DNA from: a bacterium BMS3Bbin13
Lineage (GTDB): Bacteria > Pseudomonadota > Gammaproteobacteria > 21-64-14
Reading direction: 5' to 3'
Assembly (NCBI GenBank): GCA_002897735.1
Contig: BDTW01000061.1
Span: forward strand, 1 to 64,000
DNA length: 64,000 bases
The position numbers and the translations under genes are program-made. Below, one piece after another: positions 19,945 through 28,142 of this stretch (position 1 is its first letter; each line of letters begins with the position of its first letter). Under the pieces are notes generated by a model. That model searched no databases. It was not told where the DNA came from and was given only the letters and a program-made list of their open reading frames with translations.

Positions 19945-21117
19945 CTACAGCGTCTTTTCGTAGACCCGGTAGCGTTTGTACGCGCTCGCCCCCATGTCCT
20001 CGAGGATGGCGCGCATGCGCCGGTTGGTCTCCAGGATCCAGGATAGCTCCATCATCCCGATTCCGCGCCGGCGTACCGGCGCGGCCAGCCCATCGATGAC
20101 CATGTAGGCCAGGGCCGGGCCCAGCAGGCTGTTCTGGTAGCATTTGCGCACACCGAGCAGCGGTACACGTCCGCTGGACGGGAACCGCACCTTGAGCCGC
20201 CACAGGAGCTTCAACCAGCCCAGCGGCAACAACCGGCCGTTCAGGTCGCGCGCCGCCTCGTTCAGGTTCGGAAGCGCCACCGCCATGGCCGCGGGGCGAC
20301 CGTCGACCTCGGCGATCTGGATGAAGTCGTCGTCGAGGAGCAGGCGCAGGTTGCGTCCCAGTTCCTCGAATTCCGCCGGCGTGAACGGGATGAACCCCCA
20401 GTTCTCCGACCAGGCGTCGTTGAAGATGTCGCGCAGTGTTTCGATCTCGCGCGCGAAGTCGCGCCGTCGCAACGGCCGGACCTGCACGCGCTTGTCGAGG
20501 CGTGCGGCGAGCGCGCGCAGGGCGGCGGGCGCCTCGGCCTCGGTGGTCAGCCGGTAGGCGAGCAGGTCCATGGCCTTGGCGTATCCGCAGGCCTCCACGC
20601 GCGGGCCGTAGTAACGGCGGGCGTGACCCATCATCACCATCGGCGGAGTCTCGAACCCCTCCACCAGGAGGCCCGATTCGTCGTTGATGGAGAAGCTGAA
20701 GGGTCCCCGTACCCGGCGCATCCCCTGCGCCCGCAGCCATTGCTCGGCGGTATCGAGCAGGGCTTGGAAGGTCTCCGCACGATCCTCCGCCTCGATCATC
20801 CCGAAGAAGCCGGTGGCGTCCCGATGGCGTTCCAGGTGCAGCCGGTCGACCTGCGCGGTGATGCGGCCCACCGTGCGTGTGCCGCGCCGGGCGATCCACG
20901 CGCGCCACTCGGCGTGCTCGAAGTAGGGGTTCTTCCGGGAGAGGTGCTCGCGGCGCTCCAGGATCAGCGGTGCGATCCAGGCGGGGTCGTCGCGGTAGAT
21001 CGCGTGCGGCAGGCGCAGGAAGCGCGCAAGACCGCGCCGCCCATCGACGGGCTCGATTCGCAGGGTGCCGGACTGGGTGCGCGATGTCGTCAATGCACGC
21101 CGGTCTGGGGCGGTCAA
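19945..21117 (-). CDS. bcerS: GNAT-fold acyltransferase, probable bacterial ceramide synthase
   Basis: The 390-residue cytoplasmic protein has no signal peptide. It resembles a long two-lobed GNAT family often annotated as hypothetical or as a GCN5-like acetyltransferase. Visible stretches are IYRDDPAWIAPLILERREHL, FFGMIEAEDRAETFQALL, RVRGPFSFSINDESGLLVEG and GIGMMELSWILETNRRMRAILE. In Caulobacter a GNAT-related protein of the spt locus N-acylates 3-ketosphinganine (bacterial ceramide synthase). The neighbouring spt, ACP, acyl-ACP synthetase and reductase genes make the same role likely here. The assignment rests on family type and context, not on a proven motif. Confidence 0.7.
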   Translation of the reverse strand: MTAPDRRALTTSRTQSGTLRIEPVDGRRGLARFLRLPHAIYRDDPAWIAPLILERREHLSRKNPYFEHAEWRAWIARRGTRTVGRITAQVDRLHLERHRDATGFFGMIEAEDRAETFQALLDTAEQWLRAQGMRRVRGPFSFSINDESGLLVEGFETPPMVMMGHARRYYGPRVEACGYAKAMDLLAYRLTTEAEAPAALRALAARLDKRVQVRPLRRRDFAREIETLRDIFNDAWSENWGFIPFTPAEFEELGRNLRLLLDDDFIQIAEVDGRPAAMAVALPNLNEAARDLNGRLLPLGWLKLLWRLKVRFPSSGRVPLLGVRKCYQNSLLGPALAYMVIDGLAAPVRRRGIGMMELSWILETNRRMRAILEDMGASAYKRYRVYEKTL

Positions 21118-21252
21118 CGTGCGCGGGCCGGCGATTTCGGCGGGTCGCGGGGGAGATCGCGCGGGGCCATGCGGCCGAGGTGATACCGGCGCCCCTTCCA
21201 GAAACCGTTGACCATGTGCGTCCCGCCCCTCTCGTCGCGTGCCCGGTCCGGT

Positions 21253-21281
21253 ATTCTACCGCGTACGCGAAGGATTGACTA
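21253..21281 (-). promoter_or_regulatory. Candidate sigma-70 promoter for the bcerS-lptF-lptG unit
   Basis: On the minus strand TAGTCA and TAGAAT are separated by 17 bases, matching 4 of 6 and 5 of 6 consensus positions. Transcription would start about 130 bases before the acyltransferase ATG. It is the best minus-strand promoter I find in the 748-base divergent gap. Confidence 0.45.
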
Positions 21282-21448
21282 AGATCGAGGGGCGGGATCC
21301 CCGGCGCCGCCATCGGTGCGCCCGGGAGGGGCGCCGGCCCGGTCATGGCCGCGAACCGGGTGTCCCGGCCGGCGGCCGCCCCGGGCGCGGTGGGGCGGGG
21401 GCTTGACCCGCTCGTATCGATCGTGAAAATACGTTGCTTCCCGGTAGG

Positions 21449-21478
21449 TTGGCTGACCTTGTATGGATATGCTACCAT
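21449..21478 (+). promoter_or_regulatory. Candidate extended -10 promoter for the acyl-ACP synthetase operon
   Basis: TTGGCT is followed after 18 bases by TACCAT, which is preceded by TGC, an extended -10. It would give a long leader of about 380 bases before the synthetase GTG. A second, weaker pair (TTGTCA then GATTCT, about 21660-21689) lies nearer the gene. Confidence 0.35.
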
Positions 21479-21527
21479 CGCCTGCGGTTCTGCGAGGAGC
21501 AGCGGCGGGTTTTTGTCGGCGGGCGCC

Positions 21528-21550
21528 GCCTGCGGAGCGACTCCGCAGGC
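21528..21550 (+). other. Perfect 10-bp hairpin in the leader of the sphingolipid operon
   Basis: GCCTGCGGAG and CTCCGCAGGC form a perfect 10-base-pair stem around a three-base loop. No T-run follows, so it is not a standard terminator. It lies in the gene-free 21118-21865 interval between divergent bcerS and the synthetase; apart from this hairpin and the candidate promoters I see nothing else there. Confidence 0.5.
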
Positions 21551-21865
21551 CGATAGGAGGTCCGGGGCCGCTTCGGTGTGGATCCGCTCCGTGTCCGGTC
21601 CGGTGGGGCCGGGCGGCGGTGAGTCGGCCGAGGTGCGGCGAACAGGGAGCTTCGGGCATTTGTCAAACGGGTTTCGTGGTCTCGATTCTGCGCCGGTGGT
21701 ATGGTCTCGCTCCGACCGAGCGATCGCGCCGTGCATCCGGGGTCGTCCGGACCCGCTCGGCCGGGTCGCCCGGATCCGGGGGATTCAAGTTTCTGCGCGG
21801 GCCGTCGACCTATTCCCCGGCGTGCCGTATGCAAGCAATCGGAAGTTTTACAAGGAGAGCCGGAG

Positions 21866-23626
21866 GTGGGCGTAGAACCGACACCAACGACACACACATT
21901 GCCCTTGCGGGCGGCGGACTTCTCCAGCCTCGCCGAAGCCCTGGACTATGCGGCCGAGGGCGAAACCGGTGCCAATTTCTACACCGGCGGGGGGGAGTTG
22001 CAGACCGTACTCTCCTATCGGGAACTACGCCGGGAGGCGCGGCGCCTCGCGCGCCGGTTGTCGAGCCTGGGCCTCGAGCGCGGCGCGCGGGCGGCGCTGG
22101 TCGCCGTCACCGGCCCGGACTTTCTGCGCTTTTTCTTCGCCTGCCAGTACGCGGGCCTGGTCCCGGTGCCGCTGCCGGTCTCGATCCGCCTCGGCGGCCA
22201 TGGGGCCTATGTCGCGCAGCTTCGCAATCTGCTGCGCGGATGCCGTGCCTCGATCGCGATGGCTCCCGCCGGGCTGATGAAGTTTCTCGACGAGGCGGTG
22301 ATCGATGAGTTCGAGTTGCGCACCTACGGTGGCCCGGAGGTCTTCGATGCGTTGCCCGAGGCCGACGGGGTCCTGCGGCCGCTGGACCCGGACGAGATGG
22401 CCTACATCCAGTACACCTCCGGGAGCACGCGTTTCCCGCGCGGTGTGGTGATCACCCAGCGCCAGGTGCTCAGTAATTTGAGCAGCATCATCTGCGACGG
22501 AGTGCAGATCAACGCGCAGGACCGATGCATGTCCTGGTTGCCTTACTACCACGACATGGGGATGGTCGGTTTCGTGCTGGCGCCGATCGCCGCCCAGCGC
22601 TCGGTCGACTATCTGGACACCCATGATTTCGCGATGCGTCCGCGGCGCTGGTTGGAACTCATCAGCCGCAACCGCGGCACGATCTCGTTCAGTCCGCCGT
22701 TCGGCTACGAGTTGTGCGCCCGGCGCGTCTCCCGGGAGGATGCCGCGCGCTACGATCTGAGCACCTGGCGCGCGGCCGGGGTCGGGGCCGAGACCATCCG
22801 CGCCGAGACGCTGGAGCGCTTCGCCGAGGCGCTCGCCCCCAGCGGTTTCCGCCGCGAGGCGTTCCTGCCCTGCTATGGGATGGCGGAGTGCTCGCTGGGG
22901 ATCAGCTCCACGCCCCTGGGACGCGGTCTCGAGGTCGATCGGGTTGACGCGGACCATCTCGCCGCCGAGTACGTGGCGCGGCCGGCCGCGCCGGACACGG
23001 CGCGCGTCAGCGACTTCGTGAAATGCGGGCCGCCGTTGCCGGGTCACGAGGTGGTGATCCGCGATGCGCAGGGCCATCCCGTTCCGGAGCGCCATGCGGG
23101 CACCATTACCGTGCGCGGGCCGAGCGTGATGTCCGGCTATTTCGCGGATCCGGAGTTGACGCGTGCGAGTCTGTCGCCCGACGGTTGGCTCGACACCGGA
23201 GACGTGGGCTACATCGCCGACGGCAGCGTGGTCATCACCGGGCGCAAGTCCGACATGATCATCATCCGCGGGCGCAACATCTGGCCCCAGGACCTGGAGT
23301 ACCTGGCGGAGCAGCAGCCCGAGGTGCGCCCGGGCGACGCCTCCGCGTTCTCGGTCCCGGGACCGGGCGGGCGCGAGGTGGTGGTGCTCGTGGTCCAGTG
23401 CCGGGTCGGCGATCCCGCGCGGCGGGCGGCCCTGGTGCGGCGCATGCACCGGCTGATCCACGAAACTCTGGGGATCGACGGCGTCATCGAACTGGTCCCG
23501 CCCCATACCCTGCCGCGTACCTCCTCCGGCAAGCTCTCCCGCTCCGCGGCGCGTCGCGATTATCTCCAGCGCCTGGAGGAGAGCGAGCGCTCCGCGGGGA
23601 CCGCCGAAGCGGCCCTGGGCGGCTGA
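21866..23626 (+). CDS. Fatty acyl-AMP ligase / acyl-ACP synthetase, probable sphingolipid type
   Basis: The 586-residue ANL-superfamily enzyme has the AMP-binding P-loop IQYTSGSTRFPRGVVIT, the FAAL-like SWLPYYHDMGMVGFVLAPI and PCYGMAECSLGIS, the hinge region GWLDTGDVGYI, and the C-terminal catalytic lysine in PRTSSGKLSRSA. FAAL-type enzymes load fatty acids onto carrier proteins rather than CoA; the ACP two genes downstream is the likely acceptor. In Caulobacter the equivalent gene of the spt locus is named acpS/acps. I use the GTG at 21866: AAGGAG sits eight bases upstream, and the 55 residues before it in the ORF track are not family-like. Confidence 0.88.
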   Translation: MGVEPTPTTHTLPLRAADFSSLAEALDYAAEGETGANFYTGGGELQTVLSYRELRREARRLARRLSSLGLERGARAALVAVTGPDFLRFFFACQYAGLVPVPLPVSIRLGGHGAYVAQLRNLLRGCRASIAMAPAGLMKFLDEAVIDEFELRTYGGPEVFDALPEADGVLRPLDPDEMAYIQYTSGSTRFPRGVVITQRQVLSNLSSIICDGVQINAQDRCMSWLPYYHDMGMVGFVLAPIAAQRSVDYLDTHDFAMRPRRWLELISRNRGTISFSPPFGYELCARRVSREDAARYDLSTWRAAGVGAETIRAETLERFAEALAPSGFRREAFLPCYGMAECSLGISSTPLGRGLEVDRVDADHLAAEYVARPAAPDTARVSDFVKCGPPLPGHEVVIRDAQGHPVPERHAGTITVRGPSVMSGYFADPELTRASLSPDGWLDTGDVGYIADGSVVITGRKSDMIIIRGRNIWPQDLEYLAEQQPEVRPGDASAFSVPGPGGREVVVLVVQCRVGDPARRAALVRRMHRLIHETLGIDGVIELVPPHTLPRTSSGKLSRSAARRDYLQRLEESERSAGTAEAALGG

Positions 23627-23653
23627 TCCGGGCGGCGGGACCCCGACGGGGTT

Positions 23654-24610
23654 TTGGGTCGCTCTCCGATCATCGCGTTGACCGGCGCCACCGGATTCAT
23701 CGGTGGCGCCGTCGCACGCCGCCTGTTGCGCGAGGGGTGGGAGGTGCGGGCCCTGTACCGGCCTTCCTCCCGGAGCAACCCCGTGGCGCGCGCCGGGCTG
23801 TCCTGGATCCCGGGTTCACTGGAGGACGCCGAGGCCCTGGCACGGCTGGTGGCGGGCGCAGATGCGCTCGTACACTGCGCGGGTGCCGTGCGCGGTGCCG
23901 GGCGGGATGTCTTCGACCGCGTCAACGCCGAGGGTGTTGCCCGTATCGCCGCCCGCGCCGCGGCGGCGCGGGTGCCGCGTTTCCTGCTGATGTCCTCGCT
24001 GGCGGCCCGAGAGCCGCAGCTCTCGCCGTACGCGGCGAGCAAACGCGCCGGCGAGGTTGCGCTGGCACGGGCGGCGGGTGCGACGGCATGGGTCGCGCTG
24101 CGCCCGCCGGCGGTCTACGGGCCGGGCGATCGTGAACTGCGGGCGCTGTTCCGTTGGATCGGTCGCGGCCTGCTGCCGGTGTTGAGCGGTGCCGCCGCGC
24201 GCTTCTCGTTGCTCTACGTGGACGACCTCGCCGCCGCGGTGGCCTGCTGGCTGAGGGAAGGGGGTGGCGAGGGACATGCCTTCGAACTGCACGATGGGCG
24301 TCCCGGCGGCTATTCGTGGGCGGACGTGGCGCACGGTGCGCAGGACCTGCTCGGACGCCGGGTGCGTCGCGTGCCGGTGCCGGAGGCGGCGCTGAAGGTC
24401 GCGGCGGCGCTCAATCTGGCGCTGGCCGTAACGGGGTACCGCCCCATGCTCACGCCGGGCAAGGTGCGTGAGTTGCGCCATCCGGACTGGGTCTGCGACA
24501 ACGCCCCGTTCCGCGAGGCCACGGGTTGGCGCCCGGAGGTCGGGTTGGAGGAAGCGCTGCGCCGTACGTTTGGTTGGGGCGGGCGGTCCGGACCGGGGCG
24601 CGGCGCGTGA
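23654..24610 (+). CDS. cerR: Extended SDR NAD(P)-dependent reductase, probable ceramide reductase
   Basis: The 318-residue protein has the Rossmann motif TGATGFIGG at residues 10-18 and the catalytic YAASK (Tyr126, Lys130), so it is an extended short-chain dehydrogenase, NAD-dependent epimerase type. In Caulobacter the SDR of the spt locus (CerR) reduces the keto group of N-acylated 3-ketosphinganine. The TTG start is the only in-frame choice near the family N-terminus; it follows the ligase by 27 bases. A sugar epimerase role is possible from sequence alone; the gene neighbours favour the sphingolipid reductase. Confidence 0.75.
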   Translation: MGRSPIIALTGATGFIGGAVARRLLREGWEVRALYRPSSRSNPVARAGLSWIPGSLEDAEALARLVAGADALVHCAGAVRGAGRDVFDRVNAEGVARIAARAAAARVPRFLLMSSLAAREPQLSPYAASKRAGEVALARAAGATAWVALRPPAVYGPGDRELRALFRWIGRGLLPVLSGAAARFSLLYVDDLAAAVACWLREGGGEGHAFELHDGRPGGYSWADVAHGAQDLLGRRVRRVPVPEAALKVAAALNLALAVTGYRPMLTPGKVRELRHPDWVCDNAPFREATGWRPEVGLEEALRRTFGWGGRSGPGRGA

Positions 24611-24701
24611 AACGGCCCGCGGCACCGGTCGCCGGTAGGGCGGGACGGGCGCACGTTATATACTGGCCCGGGCGCATTCGGCGTAATGGCGAGCGAATTC
24701 C

Positions 24702-24947
24702 ATGAGAGACTACGATGAAATTCTGACCGAGGTGTACCAGGGCCTGAAGGCCTCCGGTCAGGACGGGGTGCGGTTGGACGAGGATACCGAGCTGGTGGGC
24801 GATCTGGGCCTGGACTCCGTTCAAGTCATGGAGATGCTGCTCGAGGTGGAGGACCGCTTCGGTATCTCCATCCCGATCAACATCCTCGCCGACGTCGTCA
24901 CGATCCGTGATCTGGCCGTGCAGATCCGGCGCCTGACCGGCGACTGA
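24702..24947 (+). CDS. acpR: Dedicated acyl carrier protein of the sphingolipid cluster
   Basis: The 81-residue acidic protein has the phosphopantetheine site GLDSVQVMEM with the serine at residue 39. It differs from housekeeping AcpP (DSLD, in fab clusters) and lies four bases upstream of serine palmitoyltransferase, so the two are probably co-translated. It most likely carries the acyl chain used for condensation with serine. A TATACT hexamer about 40 bases upstream could be an extra promoter; the -35 is not evident. Confidence 0.85.
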   Translation: MRDYDEILTEVYQGLKASGQDGVRLDEDTELVGDLGLDSVQVMEMLLEVEDRFGISIPINILADVVTIRDLAVQIRRLTGD

Positions 24948-24951
24948 GTCG

Positions 24952-26205
24952 ATGGCCCTGTTCGACAAGTTCTCCCGCCTCGCCGCCGCGCGCCGCGACC
25001 TCGCCGGCTACGGGGTGAATCCGTTCGGCGTCGAGGTGGAACGCGTCCTCTCGGCGACCGAGGGTGAGATCGCCGGCCGGCGCACGATCCTGGCCGGTAC
25101 GAACAACTATCTCGGACTGAGCTTCGATCCGGAGTGTATCGCCGCGGCGCGCGCGGCGCTGCTCGCGGAGGGCACCGGTACCACCGGTTCGCGCATGGCG
25201 AACGGGACCTTCACCGGGCACTTGGCCCTGGAGCGCGAGCTGGCCGAATTCTACAGGCGCCGCGCCGCCATCGTGTTCTCCACCGGCTACCTCGCCAATC
25301 TCGGCATCCTCTCCTCCCTGACGGCCCCCGGCGATGTGTTGCTCGTGGATGCGGATTGCCACGCCAGCATCTATGACGGCGGGCGGATGAGCGGCGCGCA
25401 GGTCATCCGCTTTCGCCACAACCAGCCTGAGGATCTGCGCAAGCGCCTGTTGCGCCTCGGCGAGCGCGCCGCCGACGCGGTGATCGTCGTCGAAGGCCTC
25501 TACAGCATGCTCGGTGATCGAGCGCCGCTGGCGGCGCTCGCCGAGGTCAAGCGCGAGTGCGGCGGCTACCTGGTGGTCGATGAGGCGCACTCCCTGGGCG
25601 TCGCCGGCGAGCACGGCCGCGGCGTGGCGGAGGAGGCCGGCGTGGAGGCCGACGTGGATTTCGTGATCGGCACCTTTAGCAAGAGCCTGGGGGCGACCGG
25701 CGGGTTCTGCGTCAGCGACCGCCCGGAGTTGGACGTGATCCGCTATGCGAGTCGCCCGTATATCTTCACCGCCTCGCCCTCGCCGTCGGTGGTCGCCTCG
25801 ACCCGCGCCGCGCTCGGGATCCTGCGCCGGCGCCCCGAGTTACGCCGCCGCCTGTGGGACAACGCCGGGCGCCTCTATCACGGGCTCGAGGCGCTCGGCT
25901 TCCGGCTCGGCCCCGAACCGAGCCCGGTGGTGGCCGTGTTACTCGAGACCAAGGCCCAGGCGCTGGCATTCTGGGCGGGTCTGATCGAGCGCGGCGTCTA
26001 CGTCAACCTGATGATTCCGCCGGCCACCCCGAACGGCACGTCGCTGGTGCGATGCAGCGTCAGCGCCGCCCATGAGCCGGAGCAGATCGACGCGCTCTGC
26101 GCCGCGTTCGCCGAACTGCGCGGGATCGCCGCAACGCCCGGGCACCGCGCCTGCGGGGCGGACCTCGCCGTCGCGTCGGCCAAGACGTCCCGCGGCGGCG
26201 GTTGA
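24952..26205 (+). CDS. spt: Serine palmitoyltransferase
   Basis: This 417-residue alpha-oxoamine synthase has the PLP lysine in GTFSKSLGATGGF (Lys244), the stacking His137 in DADCHASIYDG, and VVDEAHSLG (Asp210, His213). Two stretches match serine palmitoyltransferase rather than BioF or KBL: YIFTASPSPSVVAS and NLMIPPATPNGTSLVRCSVSA. It condenses serine with an acyl thioester to 3-ketosphinganine, the committed step of sphingolipid synthesis. It has no membrane segment, as in soluble bacterial SPTs. The ACP gene upstream suggests acyl-ACP rather than acyl-CoA as substrate. The C-terminal 25 residues beyond the core are of unknown use. Confidence 0.88.
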   Translation: MALFDKFSRLAAARRDLAGYGVNPFGVEVERVLSATEGEIAGRRTILAGTNNYLGLSFDPECIAAARAALLAEGTGTTGSRMANGTFTGHLALERELAEFYRRRAAIVFSTGYLANLGILSSLTAPGDVLLVDADCHASIYDGGRMSGAQVIRFRHNQPEDLRKRLLRLGERAADAVIVVEGLYSMLGDRAPLAALAEVKRECGGYLVVDEAHSLGVAGEHGRGVAEEAGVEADVDFVIGTFSKSLGATGGFCVSDRPELDVIRYASRPYIFTASPSPSVVASTRAALGILRRRPELRRRLWDNAGRLYHGLEALGFRLGPEPSPVVAVLLETKAQALAFWAGLIERGVYVNLMIPPATPNGTSLVRCSVSAAHEPEQIDALCAAFAELRGIAATPGHRACGADLAVASAKTSRGGG

Positions 26206-26251
26206 GTGGCGTGGACCCCGCCCGGCGGCGGGATGAGGTTTTTCCGGAATC

Positions 26252-26278
26252 GTCGGCGGGCCGAGGCCCGCCCTACAA
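26252..26278. repeat. Single family B hairpin element
   Basis: GTCGGCGGGCCGAGGCCCGCC followed by CTACA matches the ends of the family B elements elsewhere in the window. It lies between spt and nif3, which are otherwise separated by 124 bases. Confidence 0.6.
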
Positions 26279-26329
26279 GGATCCTCAACGGCGGATGTGC
26301 CCAAGGACCGGGCCGGTAGGGAGCGGTGC

Positions 26330-27088
26330 ATGGTTGCTTTACTCGAACTGGTTTCCTATACCGATCGGCTCCTCGATAGCGCCGCGTTCGCCGATTACTG
26401 TCCCAACGGCCTGCAGGTGGAGGGACGCGCGCAGGTGCGGCGGCTGATCAGCGGCGTGAGCGCGAGCCGCGCCCTGATCGAGGCGGGGATCGCCGCCGGG
26501 GCCGATTTGCTGTTGGTCCATCACGGCTACTTCTGGAAGGGGGAGGACCCGCGTATCACGGGGATGAAGCGCGCGCGCCTGGCGGCGCTGCTCGGCGCGC
26601 AGATGAGCCTGATGGCCTACCACCTGCCGCTCGATGCTCACCCGGAACTCGGCAACAACGCGCAACTCGCGCGCCGTCTCGGCCTGGAGGTCGCGGGCCG
26701 TTTCGGTCACGGCCCCGGTCCCGCGGTCGGCTGTCGCGGCAGACTGGAGCCCGGACTCGCACCTGCGGTGCTGGCGCAACGCATTACGGAAGTGCTCGGC
26801 CGGGCGCCGCTGCACGTGCCGGGACGCGCCGATTCGATCCGCACCGTGGCCTGGTGCAGCGGGGCCGCGCAGAGCTACATCGAGGAGGCCGCCGCGCTTG
26901 GGGTGGACGCCTATCTGACGGGGGAGGTCTCGGAGTCCACCGTACACGTGGCGAGGGAGACCGGTATGCACTTCTTCGCCGCCGGCCACCACGCCACCGA
27001 GCGCTACGGGGTACAGGCCCTCGGTGCGCATCTGGCCGGGCGCTTCTCCCTCGAACACGAATTCGTGGACATCGACAACCCGGCATGA
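26330..27088 (+). CDS. Nif3-like dinuclear metal-centre protein (YbgI family)
   Basis: The 252-residue protein has the metal-ligand motifs of the Nif3/YbgI family: LLVHHGYFW, YHLPLDAH and FFAAGHHATERYG. The family forms hexameric rings with a two-metal site; a role in GTP cyclohydrolase-like or cofactor chemistry is proposed but unsettled. I use the ATG at MVALLELVSYTD, with GGGAG upstream. It follows the sphingolipid genes, but nif3 near his and ssp genes is part of the ordinary gammaproteobacterial backbone. Confidence 0.9.
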   Translation: MVALLELVSYTDRLLDSAAFADYCPNGLQVEGRAQVRRLISGVSASRALIEAGIAAGADLLLVHHGYFWKGEDPRITGMKRARLAALLGAQMSLMAYHLPLDAHPELGNNAQLARRLGLEVAGRFGHGPGPAVGCRGRLEPGLAPAVLAQRITEVLGRAPLHVPGRADSIRTVAWCSGAAQSYIEEAAALGVDAYLTGEVSESTVHVARETGMHFFAAGHHATERYGVQALGAHLAGRFSLEHEFVDIDNPA

Positions 27089-27125
27089 GGCCGCGGTGCC
27101 ATGGGCGCGTGCGGCTCCGTCAGTC

Positions 27126-27155
27126 TGGTCAATCGCCGCGTCGCAGTGGTATAGT
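27126..27155 (+). promoter_or_regulatory. Candidate sigma-70 promoter upstream of sspA
   Basis: TGGTCA and TATAGT are separated by 18 bases (4 of 6 and 5 of 6 matches). It lies in the 362-base gap between nif3 and sspA and would give a leader of about 290 bases. I see no gene or repeat in the rest of this gap. Confidence 0.4.
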
Positions 27156-27450
27156 GGCGCCGCTTTCCGGCCGTGACTCGGGTCGGGCCGTCGAGCGCCC
27201 GGGTGCGCATGCCGCTTTCCGGGCCGGCGGCGGAGAGAGACGGCAGGGGCCGGGCAAGCGGGCGGGCCCTGCGAATGCAATCCGCGACGGCTGGGGGGCG
27301 CGATTCGGTTTGCGCGACCCGCTCCACTCCCAGATCGATGGGCTCACCCCGTTCCAGGTCCGCCGTACCTGACCGGGGGGGGCTGCGTTCCTCGTGGTAT
27401 CCTTTTCGACGGCACACGCACTTCGGCGGGAACGCCCTGGAACCACACCT

Positions 27451-28077
27451 ATGGCCCTGCTTGCCAACCGACGCTCGGTGATGACGCTGTTCTCGGCACC
27501 GGCGTGTTCGTTCAGCCACCGTGCGCGCATGGTCCTTGCCGAGAAGGGGATCACGGTCGATATCGTCCAGATCGATCCCGTCAGCAAACCCGAAGACCTG
27601 ATCGACCTGAATCCCTACAACAGCGTCCCGACCCTGGTGGACCGCGACTTGGTGCTCTACGACTCGCGGCTGATCATGGAGTACCTGGATGAACGTTTCC
27701 CGCACCCGCCCCTGATGCCGGTGGATCCGGTGTCGAGGGCGCGCTCCCGGCTCGCGCTCTACCGCATCGAGCGGGACTGGTACAGCCTGGTGGAGGATCT
27801 GGAGGCGCGTAGCGAGAAGAGGTCCGGAAAGGCGCGCAAGATATTGCGCGACAGCATCGCCGCGAGTGCCGAAGTGTTCGTCGCGAGGCCGTTCTTTCTG
27901 AGCGAGGAATTCTCCCTGGTGGATTGCTGCATCGCACCGTTGTTGTGGCGTCTGCCCTCCTACGGGGTCGATCTGCCGGTTCAGGCCAAAGCGGTGCGGC
28001 AATATGCGGAGCGCATCTTCGCGAGGGATTCGTTTCAGGCCAGCCTCACCGACGTCGAGCGCGAAATGCGCCGTTGA
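27451..28077 (+). CDS. sspA: Stringent starvation protein A
   Basis: The 208-residue GST-fold protein contains RSVMTLFSAPACSFSHRARMVLAEKG and IMEYLDERFPHPPLMPVDP, then FFLSEEFSLVDCCIAPLLWRLP, closely matching E. coli SspA. SspA binds RNA polymerase and alters transcription in stationary phase; it has no glutathione transferase activity. I start at MALLANRRS; the 19 residues before it in the ORF track are not conserved. sspB follows after 65 bases. Confidence 0.96.
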   Translation: MALLANRRSVMTLFSAPACSFSHRARMVLAEKGITVDIVQIDPVSKPEDLIDLNPYNSVPTLVDRDLVLYDSRLIMEYLDERFPHPPLMPVDPVSRARSRLALYRIERDWYSLVEDLEARSEKRSGKARKILRDSIAASAEVFVARPFFLSEEFSLVDCCIAPLLWRLPSYGVDLPVQAKAVRQYAERIFARDSFQASLTDVEREMRR

Positions 28078-28142
28078 CCGGCGTCCGCACCACGTGCCGC
28101 CGCCGCAGTAGAACCTCCCAAGTCCGACAGGTTCCCGGGGTT

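Noticed and set aside
24952-26205. 8-amino-7-oxononanoate synthase (bioF) or 2-amino-3-ketobutyrate ligase (kbl)
   Set aside because: Same superfamily, but the PPATPNGTSLVRCSVSA and YIFTASPSPSVVAS segments, the adjacent ACP and acyl-ACP synthetase, and absence of bio or tdh genes favour serine palmitoyltransferase.
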